A stretch of 11,526 bases of DNA from an uncultured Mediterranea sp. (lineage in GTDB: Bacteria; Bacteroidota; Bacteroidia; Bacteroidales; Bacteroidaceae). Below the pieces are notes generated by a model. That model saw only the letters and a list, made by a program, of their open reading frames with translations, ran no database searches and was not told the origin of the DNA. Shown here piece after piece: positions 1 to 7,269 of this stretch. Numbering within the stretch: the stretch's first letter is position 1; every line of letters begins with the position of its first letter. The position numbers and the translations under genes were made by a program. The stretch spans positions 1 through 11,526 of the forward strand of contig CAMGAL010000035.1 in the NCBI GenBank assembly GCA_946007445.1, read 5' to 3'.

Positions 1-18
1 GTGCTATCCGGAGGGTGC

Positions 19-684
19 TCATTGTGCATCGGTTGACAAGATGACTCCATCCTTCAGATGGATGGTGCGGTCGGTGAGGCGGGCCAGCTCTTCGTCGTGG
101 GTGACGATGACAAAGGTCTGGTCCAGACGGTCGCGCAGGTCGAAGAAGAGGCGGTGCAACTCCTCCTTGTTGTGTGAGTCGAGGCTACCCGAGGGCTCGT
201 CGGCCAAGACAACGGCCGGACGGTTGATGAGGGCCCGTGCCACGGCCACCCGCTGCTTTTCGCCACCCGACAGCTCGGCCGGCTTGTGATGGGCCCGGTC
301 GGTGAGCCCCATGAGGGTGAGTATTTCGGTGGCGGCACGGCGTGTGTCGCCCTCGCTGCGCCCGGCAATGAAGGCAGGTATCATGACATTCTCCAGTGCC
401 GTAAACTCGGGCAGCAGTTGGTGAAACTGAAAGACAAAACCGATGCGGCGATTGCGAAAATCGGAAAGGGGCTTCTCCTTGAGCCCATTGACCTGCACAC
501 CGTCTATCTCCACCAGGCCGCTGTCGGGCCGGTCGAGGGTGCCCATTATCTGCAGCAGGGTAGTCTTGCCGGCGCCGCTGGGGCCGACGATGCTCACCAC
601 CTCGCCCTTGGCAATCTGCAGGTCGATGCCCCGCAGCACCTGCAGGGAGCCGAAGCTTTTCTGTATCTGTTCCAGTCGTATCAT
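19..684 (-). CDS. lolD: LolD-like ABC transporter ATP-binding protein
   Basis: This 221-residue protein is a complete ABC-type ATPase that would sit on the cytoplasmic face of the inner membrane and power a transporter. The visible motifs in order are Walker A GPSGAGKT (residues 34-41), Q-loop Gln86, the signature LSGGE (138-142), Walker B ending in ADEP (161-164), D-loop SLD (167-169) and switch His196. The stretch [15 protein letters not shown] (86-100) is close to the region typical of LolD, the ATPase of the LolCDE complex that releases lipoproteins from the inner membrane. The frame stays open far upstream of the chosen start, but that extension overlaps tcdA antisense-like sequence and lacks ABC character; the ATG at 684 lies 11 bases after the tcdA stop. 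It is the last gene of the minus-strand operon seen here. No LolC/E-type permease is present in the window, so the substrate is inferred; a MacB or FtsE-type role is less likely. Confidence 0.85.
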   Translation of the reverse strand: MIRLEQIQKSFGSLQVLRGIDLQIAKGEVVSIVGPSGAGKTTLLQIMGTLDRPDSGLVEIDGVQVNGLKEKPLSDFRNRRIGFVFQFHQLLPEFTALENVMIPAFIAGRSEGDTRRAATEILTLMGLTDRAHHKPAELSGGEKQRVAVARALINRPAVVLADEPSGSLDSHNKEELHRLFFDLRDRLDQTFVIVTHDEELARLTDRTIHLKDGVILSTDAQ

Positions 685-695
685 GGGAGGGAGGA

Positions 696-1412
696 TTAGA
701 GATGTTTCAATACATAGCCGGCCAGGTAGCAGCCAAAGACGGCAGGCATGTAGCTCACCGTGCCGCACGTGGACTTCTTGTTCTGCTCGCCCTGGGTCAG
801 GATGACGGCCCGTGGGTCGGCCTGCTCGGTGGAGAAGACCACGGGCACCTTGCGCCGGATGCCCATGCGCTTGAGGCGCGAGCGCACGGCTTTGCTCAGT
901 CCGCAGTGGTAGGTGTCCCACAGGTCGGCAAAGCGCACCTGGGTGACATCGCTCTTGGCACCGGCACCCATGCTGCTCACTATCGGGATGCGCCGCTGCA
1001 GGGCCTCGGCGATGAGGGTACACTTGGGAGCCAGTGTGTCGATGGCATCGACCACAAAGTCGTAGGGAGCCTCATCCAGCAGAGAGGGTATCTGCTCGGC
1101 GGTCAGGAAGAGGGGGAGCACCTTCAGCTGCAAGGAGGGGTTGATGTCGAGCAGGCGGTCGGCCACGAGCTGTGCCTTGGGTTGCTGCAGGGTCGAGCAG
1201 AGGGCAGGCAGCTGGCGGTTGAGGTTGGAGGGTTGGACGGTATCGCCGTCCACCAAGGTCATGCGGCCCACTCCGGCCCGGGCTATCATCTCGGCAGCGT
1301 AGGCTCCTACGCCACCCAGACCTACAACCAGCACATGGGCCTTCTGCAGCCGTCCCATCTTTTCATCGCCCATCAGCAGGCGGGTGCGTTGTGTCCAGTC
1401 GTTGTATTCCAT
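696..1412 (-). CDS. tcdA: tRNA threonylcarbamoyladenosine dehydratase, ThiF/E1-like
   Basis: This 238-residue protein belongs to the ThiF/MoeB/E1-like adenylyltransferase superfamily, and its overall pattern fits TcdA (CsdL). TcdA uses ATP to cyclise N6-threonylcarbamoyladenosine at position 37 of ANN-decoding tRNAs. Seen in the sequence: the nucleotide-binding GLGGVGAY loop (31-38), VDGD (54-57) at the end of the next strand, SNLNRQ (62-67) with the conserved Asn and Arg, DAIDT (122-126), and a C-terminal segment [11 protein letters not shown] (217-227) typical of the family. There is no separate Cys-rich zinc domain like that of MoeB. It starts 3 bases after the dacA stop and ends 11 bases before the lolD-like gene, so it is probably co-transcribed with both. 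A different ThiF-family activity cannot be ruled out from sequence alone, but length and C-terminus favour TcdA. Confidence 0.88.
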   Translation of the reverse strand: MEYNDWTQRTRLLMGDEKMGRLQKAHVLVVGLGGVGAYAAEMIARAGVGRMTLVDGDTVQPSNLNRQLPALCSTLQQPKAQLVADRLLDINPSLQLKVLPLFLTAEQIPSLLDEAPYDFVVDAIDTLAPKCTLIAEALQRRIPIVSSMGAGAKSDVTQVRFADLWDTYHCGLSKAVRSRLKRMGIRRKVPVVFSTEQADPRAVILTQGEQNKKSTCGTVSYMPAVFGCYLAGYVLKHL

Positions 1413-1415
1413 GGC

Positions 1416-2183
1416 TCAGTCGTTGTTTTGAATCAGCAGGCTCTCCAGCTCTTCGGCCGTGAGGCGGAGGTGAAACTGTCCCTTGTAGGCCATGGAGATA
1501 GAGCCCGTCTCTTCGGAGACGATGATGATCCGCGCGTCGCTGGCCTGCGACATGCCCATGGCGGCACGGTGGCGCAGGCCCAGCTCCTTGGGGATGTCGA
1601 GGTTGTGGGAGACAGGCAAGATGCAGCCGGCCGCTTTGATGCGCTTCTTGCTCACCACCATGGCTCCGTCGTGCAGGGGGCTGTTCTTGAAGAAGATGTT
1701 CTCGATGAGGCGCTGGTTGATGTTGGCATCGATGAGGTCGCCCGTGCGCACGATGTCGTCCAGCGGCATGTGGTTCTCCATCACAATCAGGGCGCCCACC
1801 TTCTGCTTGCCCATGCTGAGGCAGGCCATCACGATGGGCATGATGTCGTCGTGGTCGAGCTCTTTCTTGCGGTTCCCCGTGAGAAACCGTACCAAGGCAT
1901 TGGCATGGCGGTGCGAGCCGAGCGTCAGCAGGAAGCGGCGTATCTCCTCCTGAAAGAGCACAATCAAGGCCAGCACGCCGACGCTGACCAACTTGTCGAA
2001 GATGGAGCCGAGCAGCCTCATCTCCAGCACTTGCGACACGACCAGCCAGATGAGGATGAAGACCAGAATGCCGGTAAACACATGGATGGAGCCGGAGGCC
2101 TTCATCAGCTTGTAGGTCTGATAAAGCAGCACCGCCACCAGGAGGATGTCGATAAAGTCCTTTATGCCAAATTCGAAAAACAC
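1416..2183 (-). CDS. dacA: Diadenylate cyclase, membrane-bound CdaA/DacA type
   Basis: This 255-residue enzyme makes cyclic di-AMP from two ATP molecules. The first ~80 residues hold three hydrophobic segments (about 10-24, 34-51 and 63-78), as in CdaA proteins anchored in the inner membrane with the catalytic domain in the cytoplasm. The DisA_N domain follows with GALIV (130-134), the catalytic DGA (172-174), RHR (204-206) and SEETGSIS (223-230). The only suitable start is a GTG at 2183; the frame is open above it but has no nearby ATG, and the N-terminus MFFEFGIKDFIDI matches what I recall for the family. It begins 14 bases after the folP stop and ends 3 bases before tcdA. In Firmicutes this gene usually pairs with cdaR and glmM; neither is here. 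No c-di-AMP phosphodiesterase is in the window. Confidence 0.93.
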   Translation of the reverse strand: MFFEFGIKDFIDILLVAVLLYQTYKLMKASGSIHVFTGILVFILIWLVVSQVLEMRLLGSIFDKLVSVGVLALIVLFQEEIRRFLLTLGSHRHANALVRFLTGNRKKELDHDDIMPIVMACLSMGKQKVGALIVMENHMPLDDIVRTGDLIDANINQRLIENIFFKNSPLHDGAMVVSKKRIKAAGCILPVSHNLDIPKELGLRHRAAMGMSQASDARIIIVSEETGSISMAYKGQFHLRLTAEELESLLIQNND

Positions 2184-2197
2184 GTTGCGTCCTACTA

Positions 2198-3046
2198 TTA
2201 GAAAGTTGTCATTTGCTGATAGATGTTCACCACTTCCACGGCCTGCCGCACATCGTGTACGCGCAGGATGTCCGCCCCCTTCATCAGGCTGATGGCGTGG
2301 AGGGCGGTGGTGCCGTTGAGCGCATCAGCGGGAGTGCCACCCAGCAGGCGGTAAATCATGCTCTTGCGCGACACACCGACCAGGAGGGGCAGCTCGAAGA
2401 GGCGGAACTCCTCGAGGTGCGAGAGTAGTTCGTAGTTGTGCTCCAGGCTCTTGCCGAAACCGAAGCCGGGGTCGAGAATGATGTCCTTGGCACCGAGGTC
2501 GCGCAGCTGCTGCACCTTGCGGGCGAAGTACTGCATCACCTCGACCAAGAGGTTGTCGTAGTGCGGATGCTGCTGCATGTCGCGGGGAGTGCCCTGCATG
2601 TGCATCAGGATGTAGGGCACCTGCAGACGGGCCACGGTGGAGAACATGCGGTCGTCTAGCTCGCCGCCGGCTATGTCGTTGATAATCTGCACTCCATACT
2701 CCTCGACACACATCTGGGCCACATCGGCCCGGAAGGTATCGACCGACACCACGGCCTGCGGGGCCATGCGGCGCACGATGGAGAGTCCGCGACGCAGGCG
2801 CTCCATCTCTTCGGCAGTCGACACATCGTCGGCGCCGGGGCGCGTGGAGTAGGCACCGATGTCTATCATCTCGCCACCTTCGGCCAGAATCTGTTCCACG
2901 CGGGCGGCAATCTCCTGTTCGCTCTGCATACGGCTTCCGGCATAGAAGGAGTCGGGCGTGACGTTCAGGATGCCCATTACCCGAGGCCGGGAGAGGTCCA
3001 TCAGCTCTCCGCCCACATTGATATATTTCGGATAAGAAGTCATCAT
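2198..3046 (-). CDS. folP: Dihydropteroate synthase
   Basis: This 282-residue cytoplasmic enzyme joins 4-aminobenzoate to 6-hydroxymethyl-dihydropterin diphosphate in folate synthesis and is the sulfonamide target. The TIM-barrel motifs run in order: ILNVTPDSF (26-34), DIGAYSTRPG (62-71, where many bacteria have DIGGESTRPG), SVDTF (101-105), NDIAGG (123-128), MHMQGTP (148-154), DPGFGFGKS (192-200), GVSRKSM (224-230) and RVHDV (262-266). The frame is open to 3127, but I chose the ATG at 3046 (a second ATG follows at 3043). A promoter-like box at 3079-3072 puts the likely transcript start near 3066, inside the longer version, and homology begins only after residue 8 or so. It is the first gene of the minus-strand operon with dacA, tcdA and the lolD-like gene, and is divergent from murF. 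Confidence 0.95.
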   Translation of the reverse strand: MMTSYPKYINVGGELMDLSRPRVMGILNVTPDSFYAGSRMQSEQEIAARVEQILAEGGEMIDIGAYSTRPGADDVSTAEEMERLRRGLSIVRRMAPQAVVSVDTFRADVAQMCVEEYGVQIINDIAGGELDDRMFSTVARLQVPYILMHMQGTPRDMQQHPHYDNLLVEVMQYFARKVQQLRDLGAKDIILDPGFGFGKSLEHNYELLSHLEEFRLFELPLLVGVSRKSMIYRLLGGTPADALNGTTALHAISLMKGADILRVHDVRQAVEVVNIYQQMTTF

Positions 3047-3071
3047 AATCTTACGGTTCGTTTGTGACCTG

Positions 3072-3079
3072 CAAACATA
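3072..3079 (-). promoter_or_regulatory. Bacteroidota-type -7 promoter box for the folP operon
   Basis: On the minus strand this reads TATGTTTG, an exact match to the TANNTTTG -7 consensus of the Bacteroidota primary sigma factor. It lies 25 bases upstream of the folP ATG at 3046, giving a short leader. I see no clear TTTG at the -33 position about 20 bases further upstream, so the assignment rests on the -7 box and its placement. Confidence 0.6.
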
Positions 3080-3184
3080 CGGAAAAAGCGTGGAATAATC
3101 GCACGATGGATGGAGAAAATGCGGCAAGAAGGCTTTTCTTCAAGAAAAATGGCAGAAGAAAACGTGTGGAATCAAAATAACCTC

Positions 3185-3192
3185 TATCTTTG
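3185..3192 (+). promoter_or_regulatory. Bacteroidota-type -7 promoter box for murF
   Basis: This reads TATCTTTG, an exact match to TANNTTTG, and ends 23 bases before the murF ATG at 3216. The leader between them is A-rich (run of seven A around 3202-3208) and has no Shine-Dalgarno sequence, as is usual in this phylum. The -33 region has only a weak TGTG at 3165-3168. Between this box and the folP box lie about 105 bases with no gene that I can support. Confidence 0.65.
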
Positions 3193-3215
3193 CCGGGAAA
3201 TAAAAAAACGAGCAC

Positions 3216-4517
3216 ATGAGTATTTCCGAGCTTTACCGACTCTTTCTCTCTTGCCAAGGCGTCACCACCGACAGCCGTTGTTGTCCGAAGGATTCCATGT
3301 TCATTGCCCTCAAGGGCGATAAGTTCAACGGCAACATGTTCGCTTCCAAGGCATTGGATGCCGGATGTGCCTACGCCGTCGTCGACGAGGCCTCTTGTCT
3401 GCCGGCCGATGGCGACAGCCGATACATCCTGGTGGAGAACGGCCTCCGGACCTTGCAGGAGCTGGCCCACTACCACCGCATGGAGCTGAAGACTCCCCTC
3501 ATCGGCATTACCGGCACCAATGGCAAGACCACGACCAAGGAGCTGATGGCCGCTGTGCTCAGCACGAAGTACAACCTGCTCTATACCCAAGGCAACCTCA
3601 ACAACGACATCGGCGTGCCTCTCACCCTGCTGCGACTCACGCCCCAGCATCAGTTGGGCATCGTGGAGATGGGAGCCAGCCACCCGGGCGACATCGAGGC
3701 ACTGGTACGCATCGCCGAGCCCGACTATGGCCTCATCACCAACGTGGGCAAGGCCCATCTGGAGGGATTCGGCTCCTTGGAGGGAGTCATCCGCACCAAA
3801 GGGGAGCTCTTCGACTACCTGCGCCGGCAGCACAAGACGACCATTTTCCTCTACAACGACGGGCCCTACCTGCAGGAGATGGCCCAAGGCCTGGAGCCTG
3901 TGTGCTATGGCCACGGAGCCGACCTCTACGTGAGCGGCCGCGTCACGGGCAACTCCCCCTTCCTGGCCTTTCAGTGGCGCCAAGGCAAGGAGGGACAACC
4001 CCACCATGTGCAGACGCGCCTCATCGGCGAGTATAACTACCCCAACGCCCTGGCTGCCGTGGCCGTAGGCTGCTACTTCGGCATAGAGGCCGAGCAGATA
4101 GACCAGGCATTGGCCGGCTACAACCCCGTGAACAACCGCTCGCAGCTGAAGCAGACCGAAGACAATACCCTCATCATTGATGCCTACAACGCCAACCCCA
4201 CCAGCATGATGGCCGCCATCAGCAACTTCTACAAGATACAGGCTGACAACAAGCAGCTCATCCTGGGCGACATGCGCGAACTGGGCAAGGAGAGTGCCGA
4301 GGAGCATCAGAAGGTCATCAACTATCTGGAGGAGTGCGGCTTTAAGGATGTCATCCTCGTGGGCAGCCAGTTTGCCGCCACCCGTCACTTCTACACCACC
4401 TACCCCGATGCTATGGCCTTGATAGCCGCCCTGCAGCAACACAAGCCGGCCGGCAAGACCATCCTCATCAAGGGTTCCAACAGCCTCAGGCTGAACACCG
4501 TAGCCGACTACCTATAA
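3216..4517 (+). CDS. murF: UDP-N-acetylmuramoyl-tripeptide--D-alanyl-D-alanine ligase
   Basis: This 433-residue cytoplasmic ligase adds D-Ala-D-Ala to the UDP-MurNAc-tripeptide, the last soluble step of peptidoglycan precursor synthesis. Visible motifs: TDSR (18-21) in the N-terminal substrate domain, the ATP loop GITGTNGKTTTKE (97-109), NLNNDIGVP (127-135), EMGASH (151-156), TNVGKAHLEGFGS (175-187), TKGE (194-197) whose Lys195 is the expected carbamylated residue, NRSQ (307-310), YNANPTSM (324-331), GDMRELG (351-357) and KGSNSLRL (419-426). The length is normal and the frame intact. The ATG at 3216 sits 23 bases after a promoter-like box. It appears monocistronic on the plus strand. Its last 32 bases overlap the end of the opposite-strand VanZ-family gene. 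Confidence 0.96.
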   Translation: MSISELYRLFLSCQGVTTDSRCCPKDSMFIALKGDKFNGNMFASKALDAGCAYAVVDEASCLPADGDSRYILVENGLRTLQELAHYHRMELKTPLIGITGTNGKTTTKELMAAVLSTKYNLLYTQGNLNNDIGVPLTLLRLTPQHQLGIVEMGASHPGDIEALVRIAEPDYGLITNVGKAHLEGFGSLEGVIRTKGELFDYLRRQHKTTIFLYNDGPYLQEMAQGLEPVCYGHGADLYVSGRVTGNSPFLAFQWRQGKEGQPHHVQTRLIGEYNYPNALAAVAVGCYFGIEAEQIDQALAGYNPVNNRSQLKQTEDNTLIIDAYNANPTSMMAAISNFYKIQADNKQLILGDMRELGKESAEEHQKVINYLEECGFKDVILVGSQFAATRHFYTTYPDAMALIAALQQHKPAGKTILIKGSNSLRLNTVADYL

Positions 4518-4863
4518 GCGCGGCCAGCACCACACCTGCGGCATTGGCGGCAAAGTCCAGCCAGTCGCCGCTCCGATGGGTGGTGGCATACTCCTGCAGC
4601 AACTCGATGGCCCCGCTGAAGAGGATGGGGCAGACCACGGCACCCACCCAGACGTGCCAGCGAGGAGCCGGGGAGAGCCGGTGTGCCCGCCAGAACTCCA
4701 GCCACAACATGCCCGACAGACCGGCATACATACAGAGGTGTACCACCTTATCGATACCCTCCACGGTGTCGAGCTCGGTAGAGGGTGGCGAGAAAAAGGA
4801 GAGGTAGAGCACTGCCAGAATGACCAGCAGCGAGATGGGATAGGTTTTCAAATAATAACGCAT
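4486..4863 (-). CDS. Small VanZ-family membrane protein
   Basis: This 125-residue protein has four hydrophobic segments (about 8-24, 40-56, 70-86 and 104-118), consistent with an inner-membrane protein. The family pattern is visible: DKVVH (38-42) before the second segment, an acidic Glu87 with LLQ in the third, and SGDWLDFAANAAG (98-110) leading into the last. VanZ-like proteins are widespread and mostly of unknown function; the founding member gives low-level teicoplanin resistance, but resistance should not be inferred for this one. The start ATG at 4863 follows a promoter-like box by 28 bases. The 3' end overlaps the end of murF on the other strand by 32 bases. Its closeness to murF hints at an envelope role, but that is only context. 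Confidence 0.85.
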   Translation of the reverse strand: MRYYLKTYPISLLVILAVLYLSFFSPPSTELDTVEGIDKVVHLCMYAGLSGMLWLEFWRAHRLSPAPRWHVWVGAVVCPILFSGAIELLQEYATTHRSGDWLDFAANAAGVVLAALIGSRLRCSA

Positions 4864-4891
4864 AGAGCCAAATTTCTTTTAGATTATCGTA

Positions 4892-4899
4892 CAAAAGTA
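4892..4899 (-). promoter_or_regulatory. Bacteroidota-type -7 promoter box for the VanZ-family gene
   Basis: On the minus strand this reads TACTTTTG, matching TANNTTTG, and ends 28 bases before the ATG at 4863. A convincing -33 element is not seen; the place where it should be overlaps the opposite promoter. Confidence 0.6.
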
Positions 4900-4911
4900 G
4901 CAGATTATTTC

Positions 4912-4919
4912 TACTTTTG
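4912..4919 (+). promoter_or_regulatory. Bacteroidota-type -7 promoter box for the NSS transporter operon
   Basis: This reads TACTTTTG, matching TANNTTTG, and lies 39 bases before the ATG at 4959. It overlaps the TTG codon at 4917 that opens the frame, which argues against that upstream start. It is only 12 bases from the oppositely oriented box for the VanZ-family gene. Confidence 0.65.
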
Positions 4920-4958
4920 CAGCAATTTAGTGAGAAAAACATCAAATTGAGAGACTTT

Positions 4959-6329
4959 ATGGTGCAAAACGAGAGAAGCAACTTCGGCAGCAAGCTGGGT
5001 GTAGTGCTGGCCTCGGCGGGGTCAGCCGTAGGTTTGGGTAACATTTGGCGCTTCCCCTTCGAGACGGGCAATCACGGAGGAGCTGCATTCATCTTGATTT
5101 ATCTGGCCTGTGTACTGGTGCTGGGCATCCCCATCATGATGGCCGAATTCTACATCGGACGCCGCGCGCGGGCCAATACGGCCGGTGCTTACCGTAAGCT
5201 GGCCCCCGGCACTCCCTGGTGCTGGGTGGGGCGTATGGGCGTGCTGGCCGGCTTCCTCATTCTGAGCTACTACTCCGTCGTGGCGGGATGGCCCCTGGAG
5301 TACCTCGTGGAGGCTGCCACAGGTGGCTTTGCCGGCAAAGAGGCCGACCAGTTCATCGACTCCTTCAACGCCTTTGCCAGCCAGCCCCTCCGACCGGTCA
5401 TCTGGCTGCTGCTCTTCCTCATCGCCACCCACCTGGTCATCGTGCGGGGTGTGGAGAAGGGCATTGAGCGCTCGGCCAAGGTCATGATGCCGGTGCTCTT
5501 CATCCTGCTGGTAGTCCTGGCTGTCTGTGCCGTGTCGTTGCCCGGCGCCAGTGCCGGTATCGAGTTCCTGCTGAAGCCCGACTTCAGCAAGGTGGACGGC
5601 AGTGTGCTGCTGGGAGCCATGGGACAAGCCTTCTTCTCGCTGAGCCTCGGCTTGGGATGCCTCTGCACCTATGCCTCCTACTTCCGTAGCGACACCAGCC
5701 TGCCCCGCACGGCCTTCAATGTGGCCGCCATCGACACCCTGGTGGCCATTCTGGCCGGCTTCATCATCTTCCCCGCCGCATTTGCCGTGGGCATCCAGCC
5801 CGATGCAGGTCCCAGCCTGCTATTCATCACCCTGCCCAATGTCTTCCAGCAGGCCTTCGGCTCTACGCCGCTGCTGGCCATCGCCCTCTCGCTGATGTTC
5901 TACGTCTTGCTGGCAGTAGCGGCCCTGACCTCTACCATCTCCATGCACGAGGTGGTGACGGCCTACCTGCACGAAGAGTTCAAGATGAGCCGCCGCAAGG
6001 CTGCCGTGTGGGTGACTCTCGGCTGTACTATCCTGGGCATCTGCTGTTCCCTCTCGTTGGGAGTAGGCAGCAGCTACACCCTCTGCGGCATGACCCTCTT
6101 CGACATCTTCGACTTCGTGACGGCCAAGATTATGTTGCCGCTGGGCGGCTTCCTCATCGCCCTCTTCATCGGTTGGTATGTAGATCGCCGGCAGGTGGAG
6201 GAGGAGATCAGCAACCACGGCACCCTGAAGGTACACATCGTGCGCCTCTTGCTCTTCGTTCTCCGCTATGTGGCTCCGGTGGCCATCGGCATCATCTTCA
6301 TCAACGAACTGGGGCTCATTCATCTGTAG
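4959..6329 (+). CDS. Sodium-dependent transporter, NSS (SNF/LeuT-fold) family
   Basis: This 456-residue inner-membrane protein belongs to the neurotransmitter:sodium symporter family, whose bacterial members such as LeuT and MhsT import amino acids with Na+. The family signature GLGNIWRFPF (25-34) forms the unwound first helix that binds substrate and Na+; FFSLSLGLG (225-233) is the matching unwound TM6; and ALTSTIS (322-328) in TM8 resembles the segment that supplies Na2 ligands in LeuT. I count 11 to 12 hydrophobic helices, with a last one at about 430-450. The frame opens at a TTG at 4917, but that codon lies inside the promoter-like box, so the ATG at 4959 is preferred. The helix-hairpin-helix protein gene follows after 6 bases and is probably co-transcribed. 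The substrate cannot be read from the sequence; an amino acid is the default inference. Confidence 0.92.
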   Translation: MVQNERSNFGSKLGVVLASAGSAVGLGNIWRFPFETGNHGGAAFILIYLACVLVLGIPIMMAEFYIGRRARANTAGAYRKLAPGTPWCWVGRMGVLAGFLILSYYSVVAGWPLEYLVEAATGGFAGKEADQFIDSFNAFASQPLRPVIWLLLFLIATHLVIVRGVEKGIERSAKVMMPVLFILLVVLAVCAVSLPGASAGIEFLLKPDFSKVDGSVLLGAMGQAFFSLSLGLGCLCTYASYFRSDTSLPRTAFNVAAIDTLVAILAGFIIFPAAFAVGIQPDAGPSLLFITLPNVFQQAFGSTPLLAIALSLMFYVLLAVAALTSTISMHEVVTAYLHEEFKMSRRKAAVWVTLGCTILGICCSLSLGVGSSYTLCGMTLFDIFDFVTAKIMLPLGGFLIALFIGWYVDRRQVEEEISNHGTLKVHIVRLLLFVLRYVAPVAIGIIFINELGLIHL

Positions 6330-6335
6330 CATCCC

Positions 6336-7268
6336 ATGAGGGGCCATCTGCACGACTTCCTCCTGTTCGGCCGCCGCGACCGGCGCAAGACCCTGCTGTT
6401 GCTGCTCCTGCTGCTGCTTGTGGGGTTAGGTTTTCACTACCTGCCCCGCCTGCTGTCGGGTAATGAGGCTGAAGAGCAGCAACTGATGGAGGTGGCACGG
6501 CAGGAGCATGAGGCCTTCGAGGCCAGGCTGCAGGCGCAAGCTGAGGCGGACAGGGTCCAGGAGGAGTTGTTCCCCTTCGACCCCAACCGGGCCGATTCCC
6601 TCACCTTGCACCGGTTGGGGCTGCCTCCTTGGATGGTTCGCAACCTGCTCCGCTATCGCAGCAAGGGAGGCCGTTTCCGCCGGCCCGATGATTTCAGAAA
6701 ACTCTATGGTCTGACCGACGAGCTGTATGTTTGTTTGTGGCTCTATATGCGAATCGCGGTTCCTTCCGAGCAGGCTTCTTCGGCAGCGGAACTCCCCTCC
6801 GATACGGTTCCTATGCTCTATCGTCCGGACACCACAGCCCGCTATCCGGCCCGACCGGAGAAGTACCCGGCCGGCACCCTCGTACAGCTCAACGAGGCCG
6901 ATACCGCTGAATTGCAACGCATTCCGGGCATAGGCCCTTTCCTGGCCCGGCGCATCGTGTCGTACAGGCAGCAGCTGGGAGGCTACTATGGCATCGACCA
7001 GCTGCGTGAGATTGACATCGACAGCCGGCCGCTGCACGACTGGCTGCAGGTGGACACCACCCGCATCCGCCGGCTGTACATCAACCGCGAGACGCTGAAC
7101 GGCTTTATGCGGCATCCCTACCTGCACTATCACCAGGCCCGGGCCCTCCTGGAGTACCGTCGCCGGCATGGTCCCATCCGCCACCTCCAGGAGCTCAGCC
7201 TGCTGGAGGAGTTCACGCCGGCCGACTTGGAACGGCTCAGCCACTACCTCTCACTCGACGCGGAGTGA
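6336..7268 (+). CDS. Membrane-anchored protein with several helix-hairpin-helix motifs (ComEA-like)
   Basis: This 310-residue protein starts with a basic cytoplasmic tail (Arg/Lys at 13-18) and one very Leu-rich membrane helix (about 19-36), so the rest should lie in the periplasm. A charged, coiled-coil-prone stretch follows (43-78). Then come helix-hairpin-helix-like modules: FDPNRADSL to LYGL (81-126), LNEADTAELQRIPGIG to LREI (185-226), whose IPGIG is the classic hairpin, and a more diverged INRETLNGF to LSHYL (249-305). The modules have the same order as ComEA-type repeats: Asn-Ala/Glu-Asp start, hairpin, Y/RxxxGG(Y/F), LxxI. ComEA binds incoming DNA in the periplasm during transformation; here DNA binding is a family-level inference and competence is not shown. 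It begins 6 bases after the transporter stop and ends one base before the convergent peptidase stop. Confidence 0.82.
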   Translation: MRGHLHDFLLFGRRDRRKTLLLLLLLLLVGLGFHYLPRLLSGNEAEEQQLMEVARQEHEAFEARLQAQAEADRVQEELFPFDPNRADSLTLHRLGLPPWMVRNLLRYRSKGGRFRRPDDFRKLYGLTDELYVCLWLYMRIAVPSEQASSAAELPSDTVPMLYRPDTTARYPARPEKYPAGTLVQLNEADTAELQRIPGIGPFLARRIVSYRQQLGGYYGIDQLREIDIDSRPLHDWLQVDTTRIRRLYINRETLNGFMRHPYLHYHQARALLEYRRRHGPIRHLQELSLLEEFTPADLERLSHYLSLDAE

Positions 7269-7269
7269 C

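Larger units (their letters stand above)
4892..4919. repeat. Inverted repeat in the divergent promoter region
   Basis: Two 9-base arms, CAAAAGTAG (4892-4900) and CTACTTTTG (4911-4919), are perfect reverse complements separated by 10 A/T-rich bases. Each arm holds one outward-facing -7 box, so the symmetry partly comes from two promoters carrying the same box sequence. It could also be a binding site for a dimeric regulator. It lies between the VanZ-family gene and the NSS transporter gene. Confidence 0.75.

Noticed and set aside
685..1023. N-terminal extension of the lolD-like frame
   Set aside because: The extra residues are an out-of-frame reading of tcdA; ABC homology begins at the ATG at 684.
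702..2201. Long open frame on the plus strand (499 codons) opposite tcdA and dacA
   Set aside because: It lies antisense to two clear enzyme genes, is rich in His, Gly and Gln as expected from reverse-reading GC-rich codons, and shows no recognisable domain.
3047..3127. Longer folP start
   Set aside because: It would begin upstream of the promoter-like box at 3079-3072, and the extra residues do not resemble the family.
3051..4442. Long open frame on the minus strand (463 codons) opposite murF
   Set aside because: It mirrors the codon pattern of murF and has no family motifs; it is a GC-driven shadow frame.
4917..4958. TTG start for the NSS transporter
   Set aside because: The codon lies inside the -7 box, so it would not be in the transcript; the ATG at 4959 fits the family N-terminus.
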